A stretch of 9,358 nucleotides of DNA from Clostridia bacterium (GCA_017380475.1 JAFODX010000118.1:1-9358), one strand, 5' to 3'. Positions 1-6,973 are shown, counted from the first letter of the stretch. Made by a program: numbers and translations. Notes: generated by a model not told the origin, from the sequence alone.

Positions 1-191
1 AAAATAATTCAGCATATATACTCGAACTCATAAACGAGCGTATTATGAAAAATAAAAAGGTAATTGTAAATACAAATTTAAACTTTGCAGGAATGGAAAA
101 GAAATACACAAAGCGTTTCTCATCACGCCTGATAGAGAGCTTTAATGTACTGGTATTCTTCGGCGAGGACATAAGAAGAAAAGTGAAGTAA
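1..191 (+). CDS. DnaC/IstB-type AAA+ helicase loader, C-terminal end (5' truncated by window)
   Basis: The open frame enters from the left edge (first full codon at base 3) and ends at TAA 189-191, leaving 62 residues plus stop. The visible part matches the end of DnaC/DnaI-type replicative helicase loaders: a helix like YILELINERIMKNKK, the sensor-1 strand VIVNTNLNF, a SRLIESF segment at the usual arginine-finger position, and a final strand with FFGEDIRRK. Proteins of this family are ATPases that load the replicative DNA helicase; IstB transposon helpers share the same fold. The Walker motifs would lie outside the window, so ATP binding cannot be checked here. There is no transposase next to it, which favours a chromosomal DnaC-like gene over IstB. 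The family call is fairly sure; the exact role is inference. Confidence 0.8.
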   Translation, partial: NNSAYILELINERIMKNKKVIVNTNLNFAGMEKKYTKRFSSRLIESFNVLVFFGEDIRRKVK

Positions 192-219
192 AAAAATGAC
201 GGGTCACCCCGTCATTTTT
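192..219. terminator. Two-way intrinsic terminator between the helicase loader gene and the lipoprotein gene
   Basis: AAAAATGACGGG (192-203) pairs perfectly with CCCGTCATTTTT (208-219) around a 4-base TCAC loop. A-rich and T-rich arms flank a GC core, so the hairpin carries a U-tract in both directions. It starts directly after the plus-strand stop (191) and abuts the minus-strand stop codon (219-221), so it serves the two converging genes. Confidence 0.9.
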
Positions 220-482
220 CAGTTTTTCATACTGTCGCCGACATCTTTCATTGTGTCGCCAACGGCTTTGCCTGCGTTATCAACCGCATCGCCGGCATCA
301 TCCATGATATTTCCGGCATCGTCACGCACTGAATTATCGTCCTTGTTATTATGAGTGCTTGTCGGGCTTGTTGCTTCAGGAGTGTGCGTAGCAGTTGTAT
401 TTTCGTGGTTTTCGTCTGCTCCGCAGCCTGCAAGCATCATAACGCACAATGCACTCGCAAGGGCTAATCTTAAATTCTTCAT
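219..482 (-). CDS. Small secreted lipoprotein with C-terminal heptad repeats
   Basis: I do not recognise a named family. The 87-residue product starts with a lipoprotein signal peptide: basic MKNLR, a hydrophobic stretch, and the lipobox L17-A-G-C20. It would be cleaved and lipidated at Cys20 and anchored outside the membrane. Residues 21-50 are a Thr/Ser/His/Asn/Asp-rich linker. Residues 54-87 form five imperfect 7-residue repeats (DDAGNIM, DDAGDAV, DNAGKAV, GDTMKDV, GDSMKN), which would make an acidic amphipathic helix. I chose the ATG at 480-482 over an upstream in-frame start because GGAGG (489-493) sits 6 bases before it and the signal peptide begins there. The gene stands alone and converges on the helicase loader gene. 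The role is unknown; a surface or envelope-stress function is only a guess. Confidence 0.75.
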   Translation of the reverse strand: MKNLRLALASALCVMMLAGCGADENHENTTATHTPEATSPTSTHNNKDDNSVRDDAGNIMDDAGDAVDNAGKAVGDTMKDVGDSMKN

Positions 483-719
483 ATTATTCCTCCATAGAAA
501 AAATATAAAACCGTTCGGTTTCGTCATTATTATTTCACGGTTTTGTTGTTTTTATTATTTTTTGTTGTTATCGGGATATACTATATTATGTGTTTAAAAA
601 ATTTGGAAAACACAATAGAATGTGTACTTATCAGACGATAGGTAATAATACACAAATAAACCCTTAAAAAATGCCGTAAAATCGGCATTTATGGGGCATT
701 TAAAAAGTAAAAAAAGTAC
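483..719. other. Non-coding spacer upstream of the str operon (lipoprotein leader and AT-rich DNA)
   Basis: With 720-801 this makes a gap of about 320 bases. On the minus strand it holds the lipoprotein ribosome site and a small palindrome, AAACCGTTCGGTTT (508-521). A T-rich tract follows in which TTTTGTTGTT occurs twice (541-550 and near 560-569). A possible minus-strand -10 TATAGT lies at 580-585 with a poor -35 TTCCAA at 603-608. GTGTTT (590-595) and AAACAC (608-613) form a weak inverted repeat. I see no ORF with a ribosome site here, and no tRNA or rRNA. Confidence 0.5.
669..690 (-). terminator. Terminator-like hairpin with no gene ahead of it
   Basis: AAATGCCG (669-676) and CGGCATTT (683-690) form a perfect 8-bp stem with a 6-base loop. 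Read on the minus strand, the stem runs into six T residues, as in an intrinsic terminator; read on the plus strand, no T-run follows. No minus-strand gene lies to its right before the str operon. It could end antisense transcripts, insulate the str promoter, or be a relic. A second copy of the 3' arm (GGCATTT, 695-701) lies just downstream and could compete for pairing. Confidence 0.35.
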
Positions 720-748
720 TTGACATTTTACATAAAGTATTGTAAAAT
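720..748 (+). promoter_or_regulatory. Sigma-A type promoter of the str operon, overlapped by an inverted repeat
   Basis: A perfect -35 TTGACA (720-725), a 17-base spacer and -10 TAAAAT (743-748) predict a start near 755 and a leader of about 45 bases before the ATG at 802. ACATTTTAC (723-731) and GTAAAATGT (742-750) are exact reverse complements and cover the end of the -35 box and the whole -10 box. This makes a possible operator, or may be chance given the AT-rich promoter words. Confidence 0.85.
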
Positions 749-801
749 GTTATAGGTTGCCGTGTCGTGACTGATACATCACATTGAAAGGAGACGAAAA
801 T

Positions 802-1044
802 ATGAATGACGCTTTATCGAACAAGCAGTATATAATCGGCGCAAAGCAGGTTAAGAATGCTGTAAAGGCGGGAAAAGCATCAAAAGTATTTGTCGCTTCT
901 GACAGTGATCCCGAAATCATTTCACCCATAATCGCACTTGCAAACGAGTGCGGAACAGAGATAGCTTATGTCGATACTCGTGCAGAGCTTGGTAAAATGT
1001 GCGGTATAGATGTAAAAGCTGCGTGCGCAGTGCAAACCATATAA
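802..1044 (+). CDS. ybxF: L7Ae/YbxF-like K-turn RNA-binding protein
   Basis: The 80-residue product has the L7Ae/L30e/YbxF fold signature: an IIGAKQVKNAVKAGKASKV opening, VFVASDSDP after the first strand, a helix with PIIALANECGTEI, and a LGKMCGIDVKAA end. Members bind kink-turn RNA; Bacillus YbxF and YlxQ are the closest relatives, and association with the ribosome or with K-turn leaders is the usual proposal. The ATG at 802 is preferred over an in-frame TTG at 784, because AAAGGAG (787-793) lies 8 bases before it and would overlap the earlier start. It is the first gene of the str operon, 24 bases ahead of rpsL, its normal place in Firmicutes. The gene normally found before it, rpoC, is absent. 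The precise role of the protein remains uncertain in the family. Confidence 0.9.
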   Translation: MNDALSNKQYIIGAKQVKNAVKAGKASKVFVASDSDPEIISPIIALANECGTEIAYVDTRAELGKMCGIDVKAACAVQTI

Positions 1045-1068
1045 ATATAAGAAAGGAGTAACTCGATA

Positions 1069-1488
1069 ATGCCTACATTTAATCAGTTGGTTAAAAACGG
1101 AAGAAAGACAGCAGTAAAGAAGTCAACAGCTCCTGCGTTGAACAAGAGCTTGAACTCTTTAAAGAAGAAAACTACGGATAAGGCATCGCCGCAGAAGCGT
1201 GGCGTATGTACAGCTGTAAGAACTGCTACACCTAAGAAGCCTAACTCAGCTTTGAGAAAGATTGCCAGAGTTCGTCTTACAAACGGTATAGAAGTAACAG
1301 CTTATATTCCGGGTATCGGACACAACCTTCAGGAACACAGCGTTGTTCTTATCAGAGGAGGACGTGTACGTGATCTTCCGGGTACAAGATACCACATCAT
1401 CAGAGGTACACTTGACACACAGGGCGTAAACGGCCGTTTGCAGTCAAGAAGTAAGTATGGTGCAAAGAGACCTAAGGCTGCAAAATAA
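1069..1488 (+). CDS. rpsL: 30S ribosomal protein S12
   Basis: The complete 139-residue S12 starts [13 protein letters not shown] and has the Firmicute-type insertion near residues 26-40, which makes it longer than the 124-residue E. coli protein. S12 sits at the decoding centre of the 30S subunit and helps set translational accuracy. [10 protein letters not shown] (55-64) holds Lys56, the equivalent of E. coli Lys43. [21 protein letters not shown] (85-105) holds Arg101 at the place of E. coli Lys88, followed by Asp102, the residue methylthiolated in E. coli. Arg at this site is unusual and is associated with streptomycin resistance when selected as K88R in Mycobacterium tuberculosis. The ribosome site is AAAGGAG, 11 bases before the ATG. 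It is cotranscribed with the genes on both sides; the 163-base spacer to rpsG is long. Confidence 0.99.
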   Translation: MPTFNQLVKNGRKTAVKKSTAPALNKSLNSLKKKTTDKASPQKRGVCTAVRTATPKKPNSALRKIARVRLTNGIEVTAYIPGIGHNLQEHSVVLIRGGRVRDLPGTRYHIIRGTLDTQGVNGRLQSRSKYGAKRPKAAK

Positions 1489-1511
1489 TATTGCGTCTTA
1501 AAACAAGTTTT

Positions 1512-1603
1512 ATATCACATAGTGCATAAACGAGTTATTTTTAATATATTCGGCTGCACGAATACGGAATTTTGAAAGAATAAGTTCAGAGTACCTGTGA
1601 TAT
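1512..1603 (+). other. Possible structured mRNA element in the rpsL-rpsG spacer
   Basis: The spacer 1489-1651 is non-coding. ATATCACA (1512-1519) is an exact complement of TGTGATAT (1596-1603), giving an 8-bp closing helix. Inside it GTGCA (1522-1526) pairs with TGCAC (1555-1559). A further small hairpin, GCGGA/TCCGC (1612-1616 and 1622-1626), lies just before the rpsG ribosome site. In E. coli, S7 represses its operon by binding the rpsL-rpsG spacer, so a similar role is possible here. That is inference; I see no direct match to the E. coli or 16S S7 site. Confidence 0.4.
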
Positions 1604-1651
1604 TCATGAAAGCGGACACAATCCGCACATACTATGAAGGAGGGAAGAAAA

Positions 1652-2122
1652 GTGCCAAGAAGAGGTTTTACAGCAAAAAGAGAAGTTTTGCCTGATCCGA
1701 TTTATAACGACGTTATCGTTACAAAGCTTATAAACAACATAATGCTTGACGGTAAGAAGGGCGTTGCACAGAAGATTGTATACGATGCATTCGCAATCGT
1801 AGCAGAGAAGACCGGAAAAGATGCACTTGAGGCATTCAAGGAAGCAATGGATAACATTATGCCGGTTCTTGAAGTTAAGGCAAGACGTGTAGGTGGTGCC
1901 ACATATCAGGTACCGATGGAGGTTCGTCCGGGGAGACGTCAGACATTGGGATTAAGATGGCTCACACGCTACTCAAGAGAAAGAAATGAAAAAACCATGA
2001 AGGAAAGACTTGCAAACGAAATCATGGACGCTATCAACGGTGCTGGTAACTCAGTTAAGAAGAGAGAAGACACTCACAAGATGGCTGAGGCTAACAAGGC
2101 ATTCGCACACTATCGTTGGTAA
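1652..2122 (+). CDS. rpsG: 30S ribosomal protein S7
   Basis: The 156-residue product is the usual S7 length. S7 is a primary 16S rRNA-binding protein that organises the 30S head near the E site. Typical S7 segments are present: [34 protein letters not shown] (near 69-83), [19 protein letters not shown], and the C-terminal [21 protein letters not shown] place the start at GTG 1652-1654 and not at the in-frame ATG at 1634. The product then begins with the conserved MPRRG, and AAGGAGGG (1637-1644) sits 7 bases upstream; the earlier ATG would overlap that ribosome site. It is the third gene of the str operon, 39 bases before fusA. S7 is a known autoregulator of this operon in E. coli, which may explain the structured spacer just upstream. 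Confidence 0.98.
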   Translation: MPRRGFTAKREVLPDPIYNDVIVTKLINNIMLDGKKGVAQKIVYDAFAIVAEKTGKDALEAFKEAMDNIMPVLEVKARRVGGATYQVPMEVRPGRRQTLGLRWLTRYSRERNEKTMKERLANEIMDAINGAGNSVKKREDTHKMAEANKAFAHYRW

Positions 2123-2161
2123 TACACTAAGTATTTTCACTGAAAGGAGGAAAATATCAGA

Positions 2162-4273
2162 ATGGCTAGAGAAGTTTCACTCGAAAATACAAGAAATATC
2201 GGTATCATGGCTCACATCGATGCCGGTAAAACAACAACAACAGAGAGAATCCTTTACTACACAGGTCGTATCCACAAGATGGGCGAAACACACGACGGTG
2301 CAGGTACAATGGACTGGATGGCACAGGAGCAGGAGCGTGGTATCACAATCACATCAGCTGCTACAACTGCTTTCTGGGAGAAGAAGGAAGGATATAAGAG
2401 TGGCATAAGACACAGAATCAACATCATTGATACACCGGGTCACGTTGACTTTACAGTTGAGGTTCAGCGTTCACTTAAGGTTTTGGACGGTTCTGTTACA
2501 GTTATGTGTGCTAAGGGCGGTGTTGAACCGCAGTCAGAGACAGTTTGGAGACAGGCTGACGAATATAAAGTACCGAGAATGATATACGTTAACAAGATGG
2601 ATATCATGGGTGCTGACTTCTACCACGTTGTAGACATGGTTCACGAAAGACTTAATGCCAACGGTGTTCCTATTCAGTTGCCGATAGGTGCTGAGGACAC
2701 ATTCAAGGGTATCATCGACCTTATGGATATGAAAGCGGAGGTTTATTACGATGACCTCGGTAACGACGTAAGAGTTGAGGAAATCCCTGCTGATATGCTT
2801 GATAAAGCACAGGAGTACAGAGACGCAATGATCGAGGCTATCTGTGAAACAGACGAGGCTCTTATGGAGAAATTCTTCGAGGATCCGGAGTCAATCACAG
2901 TAGACGAGCTCAAGGCAGCTTTGAGAAAGGCTACAATCGAGAACCAGATCGTTCCGATGCTTTGCGGTACTTCATACAGAAACAAGGGTGTTCAGATGCT
3001 TTTGGACGCTGTAATTGATTACATGCCGGCTCCGACAGACATCGCAAACATCAGAGGTATCAATCCTGATACAAACGAGGAGGAGGAAAGACCTTCAACA
3101 GATAAGGCTCCGTTCGCATCACTTGCGTTCAAGATTGCTACTGACCCGTTTGTTGGTAAGATTTGTTACTTCAGAGTTTACTCAGGCGTAGTTAACGCCG
3201 GTTCATACGTTCTTAACTCATGCAAGGGTCACAAGGAGCGTATGGGTAGAATATTGCAGATGCACTCAAACGAGCGTAAGGATATCGATTGCTGTTATGC
3301 AGGTGATATCGCTGCTGCAGTTGGTCTTAAGAATACAACAACAGGTGAGACACTTTGTGACGAGGATCATCCGATTATCCTTGAGTCAATGGAGTTCCCG
3401 GAGCCTGTTATCCGTGTTGCAATCGAGCCCAAAACAAAGGCTGGTCAGGAAAAGATGGGCGTAGCTCTTGCAAAGCTTGCAGAAGAGGACCCGACTTTCA
3501 AGACATACACAGACGAAGAAACCGGTCAGACAATCATCGCCGGTATGGGTGAGTTGCACCTTGAAATCATCGTTGACAGACTTCTCCGTGAGTTTAAGGT
3601 AGAAGCAAACGTTGGTGAGCCTCAGGTTTCATACAGAGAGGCATTCAAGAAAGAAGTTAACATCGAGCATAAGTATGCCCGTCAGTCAGGTGGTAAGGGT
3701 CAGTACGGTCACGTACTCCTGAAGCTTGAGCCGTTAGAGGAAGGTAAGGGTTACGAGTTCGTTAACGCAGTAGTCGGCGGTGCTATTCCGAAGGAATACA
3801 TTCCGGCAGTAGACGCAGGTATCCAGGGTGCTATGCAGTCAGGTGTACTTGCAGGCTACAACGTAGTTGATGTTAAGGCTACATTGTATGATGGTTCATA
3901 CCATGAAGTCGACTCATCAGAAATGGCGTTTAAGATTGCCGCATCAATGGCATTCAAAGAGGGTATGAAGAAAGCAGACCCGGTTATCAAGGAGCCTATT
4001 ATGCTTGTTAACGTAATAGTTCCGGACGATTACCTCGGTTTCGTTATCGGTGACTTGAGCTCAAGACGTGGTATGGTAAAGAGCCAGGAATCACGTTCAG
4101 GCGGTATCACACAGGTAACAGCTGACGTTCCGCTTTCAGAAATGTTCGGTTACGCTACAGTTCTTCGTTCAGGTACACAGGGCCGTGGACAGTACACAAT
4201 GGAGCCGTCACACTACAGTGAAGTTCCGAGATCTATCCAGGAAAAGATCATGAGCGAGAGAAGCAAGGGTTAA
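2162..4273 (+). CDS. fusA: Translation elongation factor G
   Basis: The 703-residue product is a complete EF-G, the GTPase that drives ribosomal translocation and, with RRF, ribosome recycling. G1 AHIDAGKTT is at 17-25, the switch I region ends QERGITI near 57-63, G3 DTPGHVDF is at 90-97 and G4 NKMD at 144-147. The later domains show [24 protein letters not shown] and the C-terminal [10 protein letters not shown] and QGRGQYTME segments. AAAGGAGG (2143-2150) precedes the ATG by 11 bases. One small oddity is in domain V: the usual GDVIGDL-type motif reads GFVIGDL, with Phe627 in place of Asp. It is the last gene of the transcript before a hairpin and a separate tuf promoter. Only one EF-G gene is visible here; a paralogue elsewhere cannot be excluded. 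Confidence 0.99.
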   Translation: MAREVSLENTRNIGIMAHIDAGKTTTTERILYYTGRIHKMGETHDGAGTMDWMAQEQERGITITSAATTAFWEKKEGYKSGIRHRINIIDTPGHVDFTVEVQRSLKVLDGSVTVMCAKGGVEPQSETVWRQADEYKVPRMIYVNKMDIMGADFYHVVDMVHERLNANGVPIQLPIGAEDTFKGIIDLMDMKAEVYYDDLGNDVRVEEIPADMLDKAQEYRDAMIEAICETDEALMEKFFEDPESITVDELKAALRKATIENQIVPMLCGTSYRNKGVQMLLDAVIDYMPAPTDIANIRGINPDTNEEEERPSTDKAPFASLAFKIATDPFVGKICYFRVYSGVVNAGSYVLNSCKGHKERMGRILQMHSNERKDIDCCYAGDIAAAVGLKNTTTGETLCDEDHPIILESMEFPEPVIRVAIEPKTKAGQEKMGVALAKLAEEDPTFKTYTDEETGQTIIAGMGELHLEIIVDRLLREFKVEANVGEPQVSYREAFKKEVNIEHKYARQSGGKGQYGHVLLKLEPLEEGKGYEFVNAVVGGAIPKEYIPAVDAGIQGAMQSGVLAGYNVVDVKATLYDGSYHEVDSSEMAFKIAASMAFKEGMKKADPVIKEPIMLVNVIVPDDYLGFVIGDLSSRRGMVKSQESRSGGITQVTADVPLSEMFGYATVLRSGTQGRGQYTMEPSHYSEVPRSIQEKIMSERSKG

Positions 4274-4300
4274 TTCCTTGTAAAAATCATTAAAAAATAA

Positions 4301-4328
4301 CCAAAACGGAGAAAAAACTCCGTTTTGG
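4301..4328 (+). terminator. Hairpin between fusA and tuf, probable (partial) terminator
   Basis: CCAAAACGGAG (4301-4311) pairs perfectly with CTCCGTTTTGG (4318-4328) around an A6 loop. A core reading of AAAACGGAG/CTCCGTTTT gives a short T-run followed by GG and AT-rich DNA, so termination may be incomplete. It lies 28 bases after the fusA stop and just before the tuf promoter. Confidence 0.65.
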
Positions 4329-4349
4329 CTATAAATTTTCAAAAAACAC

Positions 4350-4378
4350 TTGATTTTTTGGAAAAAAAATAGTAAAAT
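4350..4378 (+). promoter_or_regulatory. Promoter of tuf
   Basis: -35 TTGATT (4350-4355), a 17-base spacer and -10 TAAAAT (4373-4378), the same -10 word and spacing as in the str promoter. A start near 4385 leaves a leader of about 47 bases. ACACTT (4346-4351) and AAGTGT (4387-4392) form an inverted repeat around it, and GTAAAAT recurs at 4391-4397. Confidence 0.8.
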
Positions 4379-4431
4379 ACAATTATAAGTGTAAAATTAC
4401 AACTTTATTTAATTTAAGGAGGAAATTTCCA

Positions 4432-5634
4432 ATGGCAAAAGCTAAATTCGAAAGAACCAAGCCGCATGTTAACATCGGTACAATCGGTCACGTTGACCAC
4501 GGTAAGACAACTCTTACTGCTGCAATCACAAAGGTATTGGCACTTAAGGGCCAGGCTGAATTCTCAGCATACGATAACATCGATAAGGCTCCGGAAGAGA
4601 GAGAAAGAGGTATCACCATTTCTACAGCTCACGTTGAGTACGAGACAGACACTCGTCACTACGCTCACGTTGACTGCCCGGGCCACGCTGACTACGTTAA
4701 GAACATGATCACAGGTGCTGCTCAGATGGACGGCGCTATCCTCGTTGTTTCATCAGCTGACGGTCCGATGCCGCAGACAAGAGAGCACATCCTTCTTTCA
4801 AGACAGGTTGGCGTTCCCTATATCGTAGTATTCATGAACAAGTCAGACCAGGTTGACGATCCGGAGCTTCTTGAGCTCGTTGAGATGGAAATCCGTGACT
4901 TGCTTTCAGAGTATGACTTCCCGGGTGACGATATTCCGATCGTTGCAGGTACAGCTCTTGGCGTACTTGAGTGTGGTTCACAGGATGTTAACGATCCTGC
5001 ATACAAGTGCATTCTTGACCTTATGGATGCTGTTGACAGCTACATCCCGACACCGGAGAGAAAGGCAGATCTTCCGTTCTTGATGCCGGTCGAGGACGTA
5101 TTCTCAATCTCAGGCCGTGGTACAGTTGCTACAGGTAGAGTTGAAAGAGGTCAGGTAAATACAAACGACGAAGTTGAAATCGTTGGTCTTACAGACGAGA
5201 GCCGTAAGGTAGTAGTTACAGGTCTTGAAATGTTCAGAAAGACTCTTGACTACGCTGAGGCTGGTGATAACGTTGGTGCACTTCTTCGTGGTGTTGCAAG
5301 AAACGAAATCGAGCGTGGACAGGTACTTGCTAAGCCGGGTTCAGTTAATCCGCACACAAAGTTCAGCGCTGAGGTTTACGTTTTGACAAAGGACGAAGGT
5401 GGCCGTCATACACCGTTCTTCAACAACTACAGACCGCAGTTCTATTTCAGAACAACAGACGTTACAGGTGTTATCAACCTACCCGCTGGTGTAGAGATGT
5501 GTATGCCTGGCGATAACGTAAAGATGGATGTTGAGCTTATCACACCTATCGCTATCGAAAAGGGTCTTCGTTTCGCTATCCGTGAGGGTGGTAGAACAGT
5601 TGGTTCAGGCGTTGTTTCAGAGATCGAGGCGTAA
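4432..5634 (+). CDS. tuf: Translation elongation factor Tu
   Basis: The complete 400-residue EF-Tu delivers aminoacyl-tRNA to the ribosomal A site as a ternary complex with GTP. Domain I has GHVDHGKT (19-26), EERERGITI (55-63), DCPGHADY (81-88), NKSD (136-139) and the G5 motif as GTAL (173-176) where GSAL is usual. Domains II and III follow with [39 protein letters not shown] and the C-terminal [19 protein letters not shown] (4416-4422) lies 9 bases before the ATG. The gene has its own promoter and is closed by a strong terminator, so it can be expressed apart from fusA, as suits the most abundant cell protein. Codon choice matches rpsL, rpsG and fusA. Confidence 0.99.
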   Translation: MAKAKFERTKPHVNIGTIGHVDHGKTTLTAAITKVLALKGQAEFSAYDNIDKAPEERERGITISTAHVEYETDTRHYAHVDCPGHADYVKNMITGAAQMDGAILVVSSADGPMPQTREHILLSRQVGVPYIVVFMNKSDQVDDPELLELVEMEIRDLLSEYDFPGDDIPIVAGTALGVLECGSQDVNDPAYKCILDLMDAVDSYIPTPERKADLPFLMPVEDVFSISGRGTVATGRVERGQVNTNDEVEIVGLTDESRKVVVTGLEMFRKTLDYAEAGDNVGALLRGVARNEIERGQVLAKPGSVNPHTKFSAEVYVLTKDEGGRHTPFFNNYRPQFYFRTTDVTGVINLPAGVEMCMPGDNVKMDVELITPIAIEKGLRFAIREGGRTVGSGVVSEIEA

Positions 5635-5656
5635 GCTGTAATAGTTTTCGAAACAC

Positions 5657-5690
5657 AAGGTACAGTCAGTTCGCTGACTGTACCTTTTTT
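5657..5690 (+). terminator. Strong intrinsic terminator of tuf
   Basis: AAGGTACAGTCAG (5657-5669) and CTGACTGTACCTT (5674-5686) form a 13-bp perfect stem with a stable TTCG tetraloop, followed by a T-run to 5690. It begins 22 bases after the tuf stop. Confidence 0.95.
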
Positions 5691-5712
5691 CACAAAAGGA
5701 AAAGGTGAAATT

Positions 5713-6075
5713 ATGAGCGGAACAAAAGTAGCTTTAAAAATAACAGGAATAATTGTCGGCATAATAGTTATATGTATATTACTTGGCTTTTTCGTCGGTG
5801 CACCTATATTTAAAGGAATGAAATATAACAATGCACAGAAGTTTGCCCAAAACGGTCAGTACGTTGAGGCAGTAGCAGAGCTTCAGGGCAATATGGACAA
5901 CTACAAAGACTCAAAAGTGAAAAAGCAGGAGTATGCAATAGAAGCTGCAAAGCAGGCTATAGAAAAAGGCGACAAGGAGAACGCACTTTCCTATCTTGGT
6001 TATGCTATTGAAATAAATGCAGACAAGCCCCTCACAGACGAGGCGAAAAAACTGTTCGACGAAACAATAAAATAA
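5713..6075 (+). CDS. Small membrane-anchored TPR-like protein, unknown function
   Basis: The 120-residue product has one N-terminal membrane helix (about residues 8-32, glycine-rich TGIIVGIIVICILLGFFVG) with a short basic lead, so residues 35-120 probably face outward. That part is all helical and TPR/Sel1-like: NNAQKFAQNGQYVEAVAEL (39-57) resembles one TPR hairpin, and AIEAAKQAIEKGDKENALSYLGYAI (75-99) a second. TPR units usually bind proteins; no partner can be named. The ATG at 5713 is supported by AAAGGTGA (5701-5708), close at 4 bases, with AAAAGGA (5694-5700) further back. Only 22 bases separate it from the tuf terminator, too few for a separate promoter, so it may depend on tuf readthrough or on a promoter inside the end of tuf. 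A two-way terminator follows. Confidence 0.8.
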   Translation: MSGTKVALKITGIIVGIIVICILLGFFVGAPIFKGMKYNNAQKFAQNGQYVEAVAELQGNMDNYKDSKVKKQEYAIEAAKQAIEKGDKENALSYLGYAIEINADKPLTDEAKKLFDETIK

Positions 6076-6102
6076 AAAAGTCCGGAATTTCCGGACTTTT
6101 TT
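6074..6102. terminator. Two-way intrinsic terminator between the TPR-like gene and the M14 peptidase gene
   Basis: AAAAAAGTCCGG (6074-6085) pairs with CCGGACTTTTTT (6091-6102) around a 5-base loop. A and T runs on both sides let it work in both directions. It overlaps the last bases of the plus-strand stop region and lies 4 bases from the minus-strand stop (6107-6109). Confidence 0.92.
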
Positions 6103-6106
6103 ATTT

Positions 6107-6919
6107 TCAAAACACTCTATCAATAAAATTTCTTCCTATATTATATACATCATTTATCATTTCGGGAAGTGCTGAGTGCGGGAGTGGGTTTTTGCCCATT
6201 CCAAGCTCTACTGTGTAAGCTTCTTTATGATATTCTTGAATGTAGTAATCCTTTGCTCCTCCGAAGGTTGCTGTTCCGTCGGGGACGGTTGCTTTATATC
6301 CTGTTCTTTTAGCGACGAACTCTGCGTTTTCTTTTGCGGATTCACTCTCCAAACCGTTAAAATCATAATATATCTCCTTTCCCTGCGAATGGAATGCTAT
6401 AAACAGCTCCGGCTCCGTTTTGCGTAAAAGATTTGCTATCGCACGTGTCTCAGGCTCGGACTCAGGGTATTCACCGCCGTATTTCGTCGGTGCCGGAGAG
6501 TCACATATACTATCCCATCCTGCATTAAAATTATGATTTATATCAACACCTGAAGCGTTTGCCTGCCAGACCTTTGTGAAATCAATAATACCTGTATGCT
6601 TTATAATATCACGGTGATACGCATTTTTCGGGTCAATTCCGTTTATGGCAATCTCCACTCCGTCAGGATTTACCATCGGCACAACAAAAAGCCGTAGCCT
6701 GCTATGGTATTCCGATATTTCGGAAAACCGTTTTGCAAACTCAATAAGTGCCGTTGCCGTTAAATATTCAAGCCCGTGAAATGCCGCCGAAAAAACGGCA
6801 CATTTATCACCCGTTCCGAGTTCTATACAAAAAATATTCCGTTTTTCCCGGGTATTCCCGATAACCGACACTTTTTTAAACCCCTTAATTTCCTCACAAA
6901 TATGCGGATATCCGTACAA
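6107..6919 (-). CDS. M14 family zinc carboxypeptidase (gamma-D-glutamyl-diaminopimelate peptidase type)
   Basis: From the chosen start the product has 270 residues, a compact single-domain M14 peptidase. Zinc ligands fit HGLE (His48, Glu51) and AFHSQ (His177); the catalytic glutamate fits TVELG (Glu238). NPDG (84-87) and GVDINHNF (124-131) are family landmarks. The usual NRNF arginine is replaced by His129; I recall the same NHNF form from clostridial M14 proteins that resemble gamma-D-glutamyl-meso-diaminopimelate peptidases. No signal peptide is seen, so a cytoplasmic role in cutting cell-wall peptides is likely but inferred. I chose TTG 6917-6919 because AGAGGTGAT (6926-6934) lies 6 bases upstream. 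A longer reading from TTG at 6985 has no ribosome site and would run through the promoter. The gene converges on the TPR-like gene and diverges from the secreted repeat protein. Confidence 0.85.
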   Translation of the reverse strand: MYGYPHICEEIKGFKKVSVIGNTREKRNIFCIELGTGDKCAVFSAAFHGLEYLTATALIEFAKRFSEISEYHSRLRLFVVPMVNPDGVEIAINGIDPKNAYHRDIIKHTGIIDFTKVWQANASGVDINHNFNAGWDSICDSPAPTKYGGEYPESEPETRAIANLLRKTEPELFIAFHSQGKEIYYDFNGLESESAKENAEFVAKRTGYKATVPDGTATFGGAKDYYIQEYHKEAYTVELGMGKNPLPHSALPEMINDVYNIGRNFIDRVF

Positions 6920-6938
6920 TTTTACATCACCTCTATAA

Positions 6939-6968
6939 AATATATAAATTTTTTTAAAAATTATGCAA
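6939..6968 (-). promoter_or_regulatory. Probable promoter of the M14 peptidase gene
   Basis: On the minus strand: -35 TTGCAT (6963-6968), an 18-base spacer and -10 TATATT (6939-6944). The predicted start near 6932 leaves a leader barely long enough for the AGAGGTGAT ribosome site. The fit is moderate. Confidence 0.5.
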
Positions 6969-6973
6969 CCTTT

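Noticed and set aside
1..191. IstB transposition helper, implying an insertion sequence at the left edge
   Set aside because: The fold is shared, but no transposase, terminal repeat or target duplication is visible, so a chromosomal helicase loader is simpler.
755..801. K-turn in the str leader as an autoregulatory site for the L7Ae-like protein
   Set aside because: GTGA/TCAC (767-770 and 779-782) gives only a 4-bp stem and no convincing tandem G-A arrangement, so this is too weak to claim.
2010..2408. 132-codon plus-strand open frame across the rpsG-fusA junction
   Set aside because: It overlaps two certain genes in another frame, has no ribosome site and no recognisable protein pattern.
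4421..4430. GGAAATTTCC palindrome at the tuf ribosome site as an operator
   Set aside because: A single 10-base palindrome inside a purine-rich ribosome site is easily explained by chance.
5442..5831. 129-codon minus-strand open frame opposite the end of tuf
   Set aside because: It is antisense to tuf and to the strong terminator, with low-complexity composition typical of a shadow frame.
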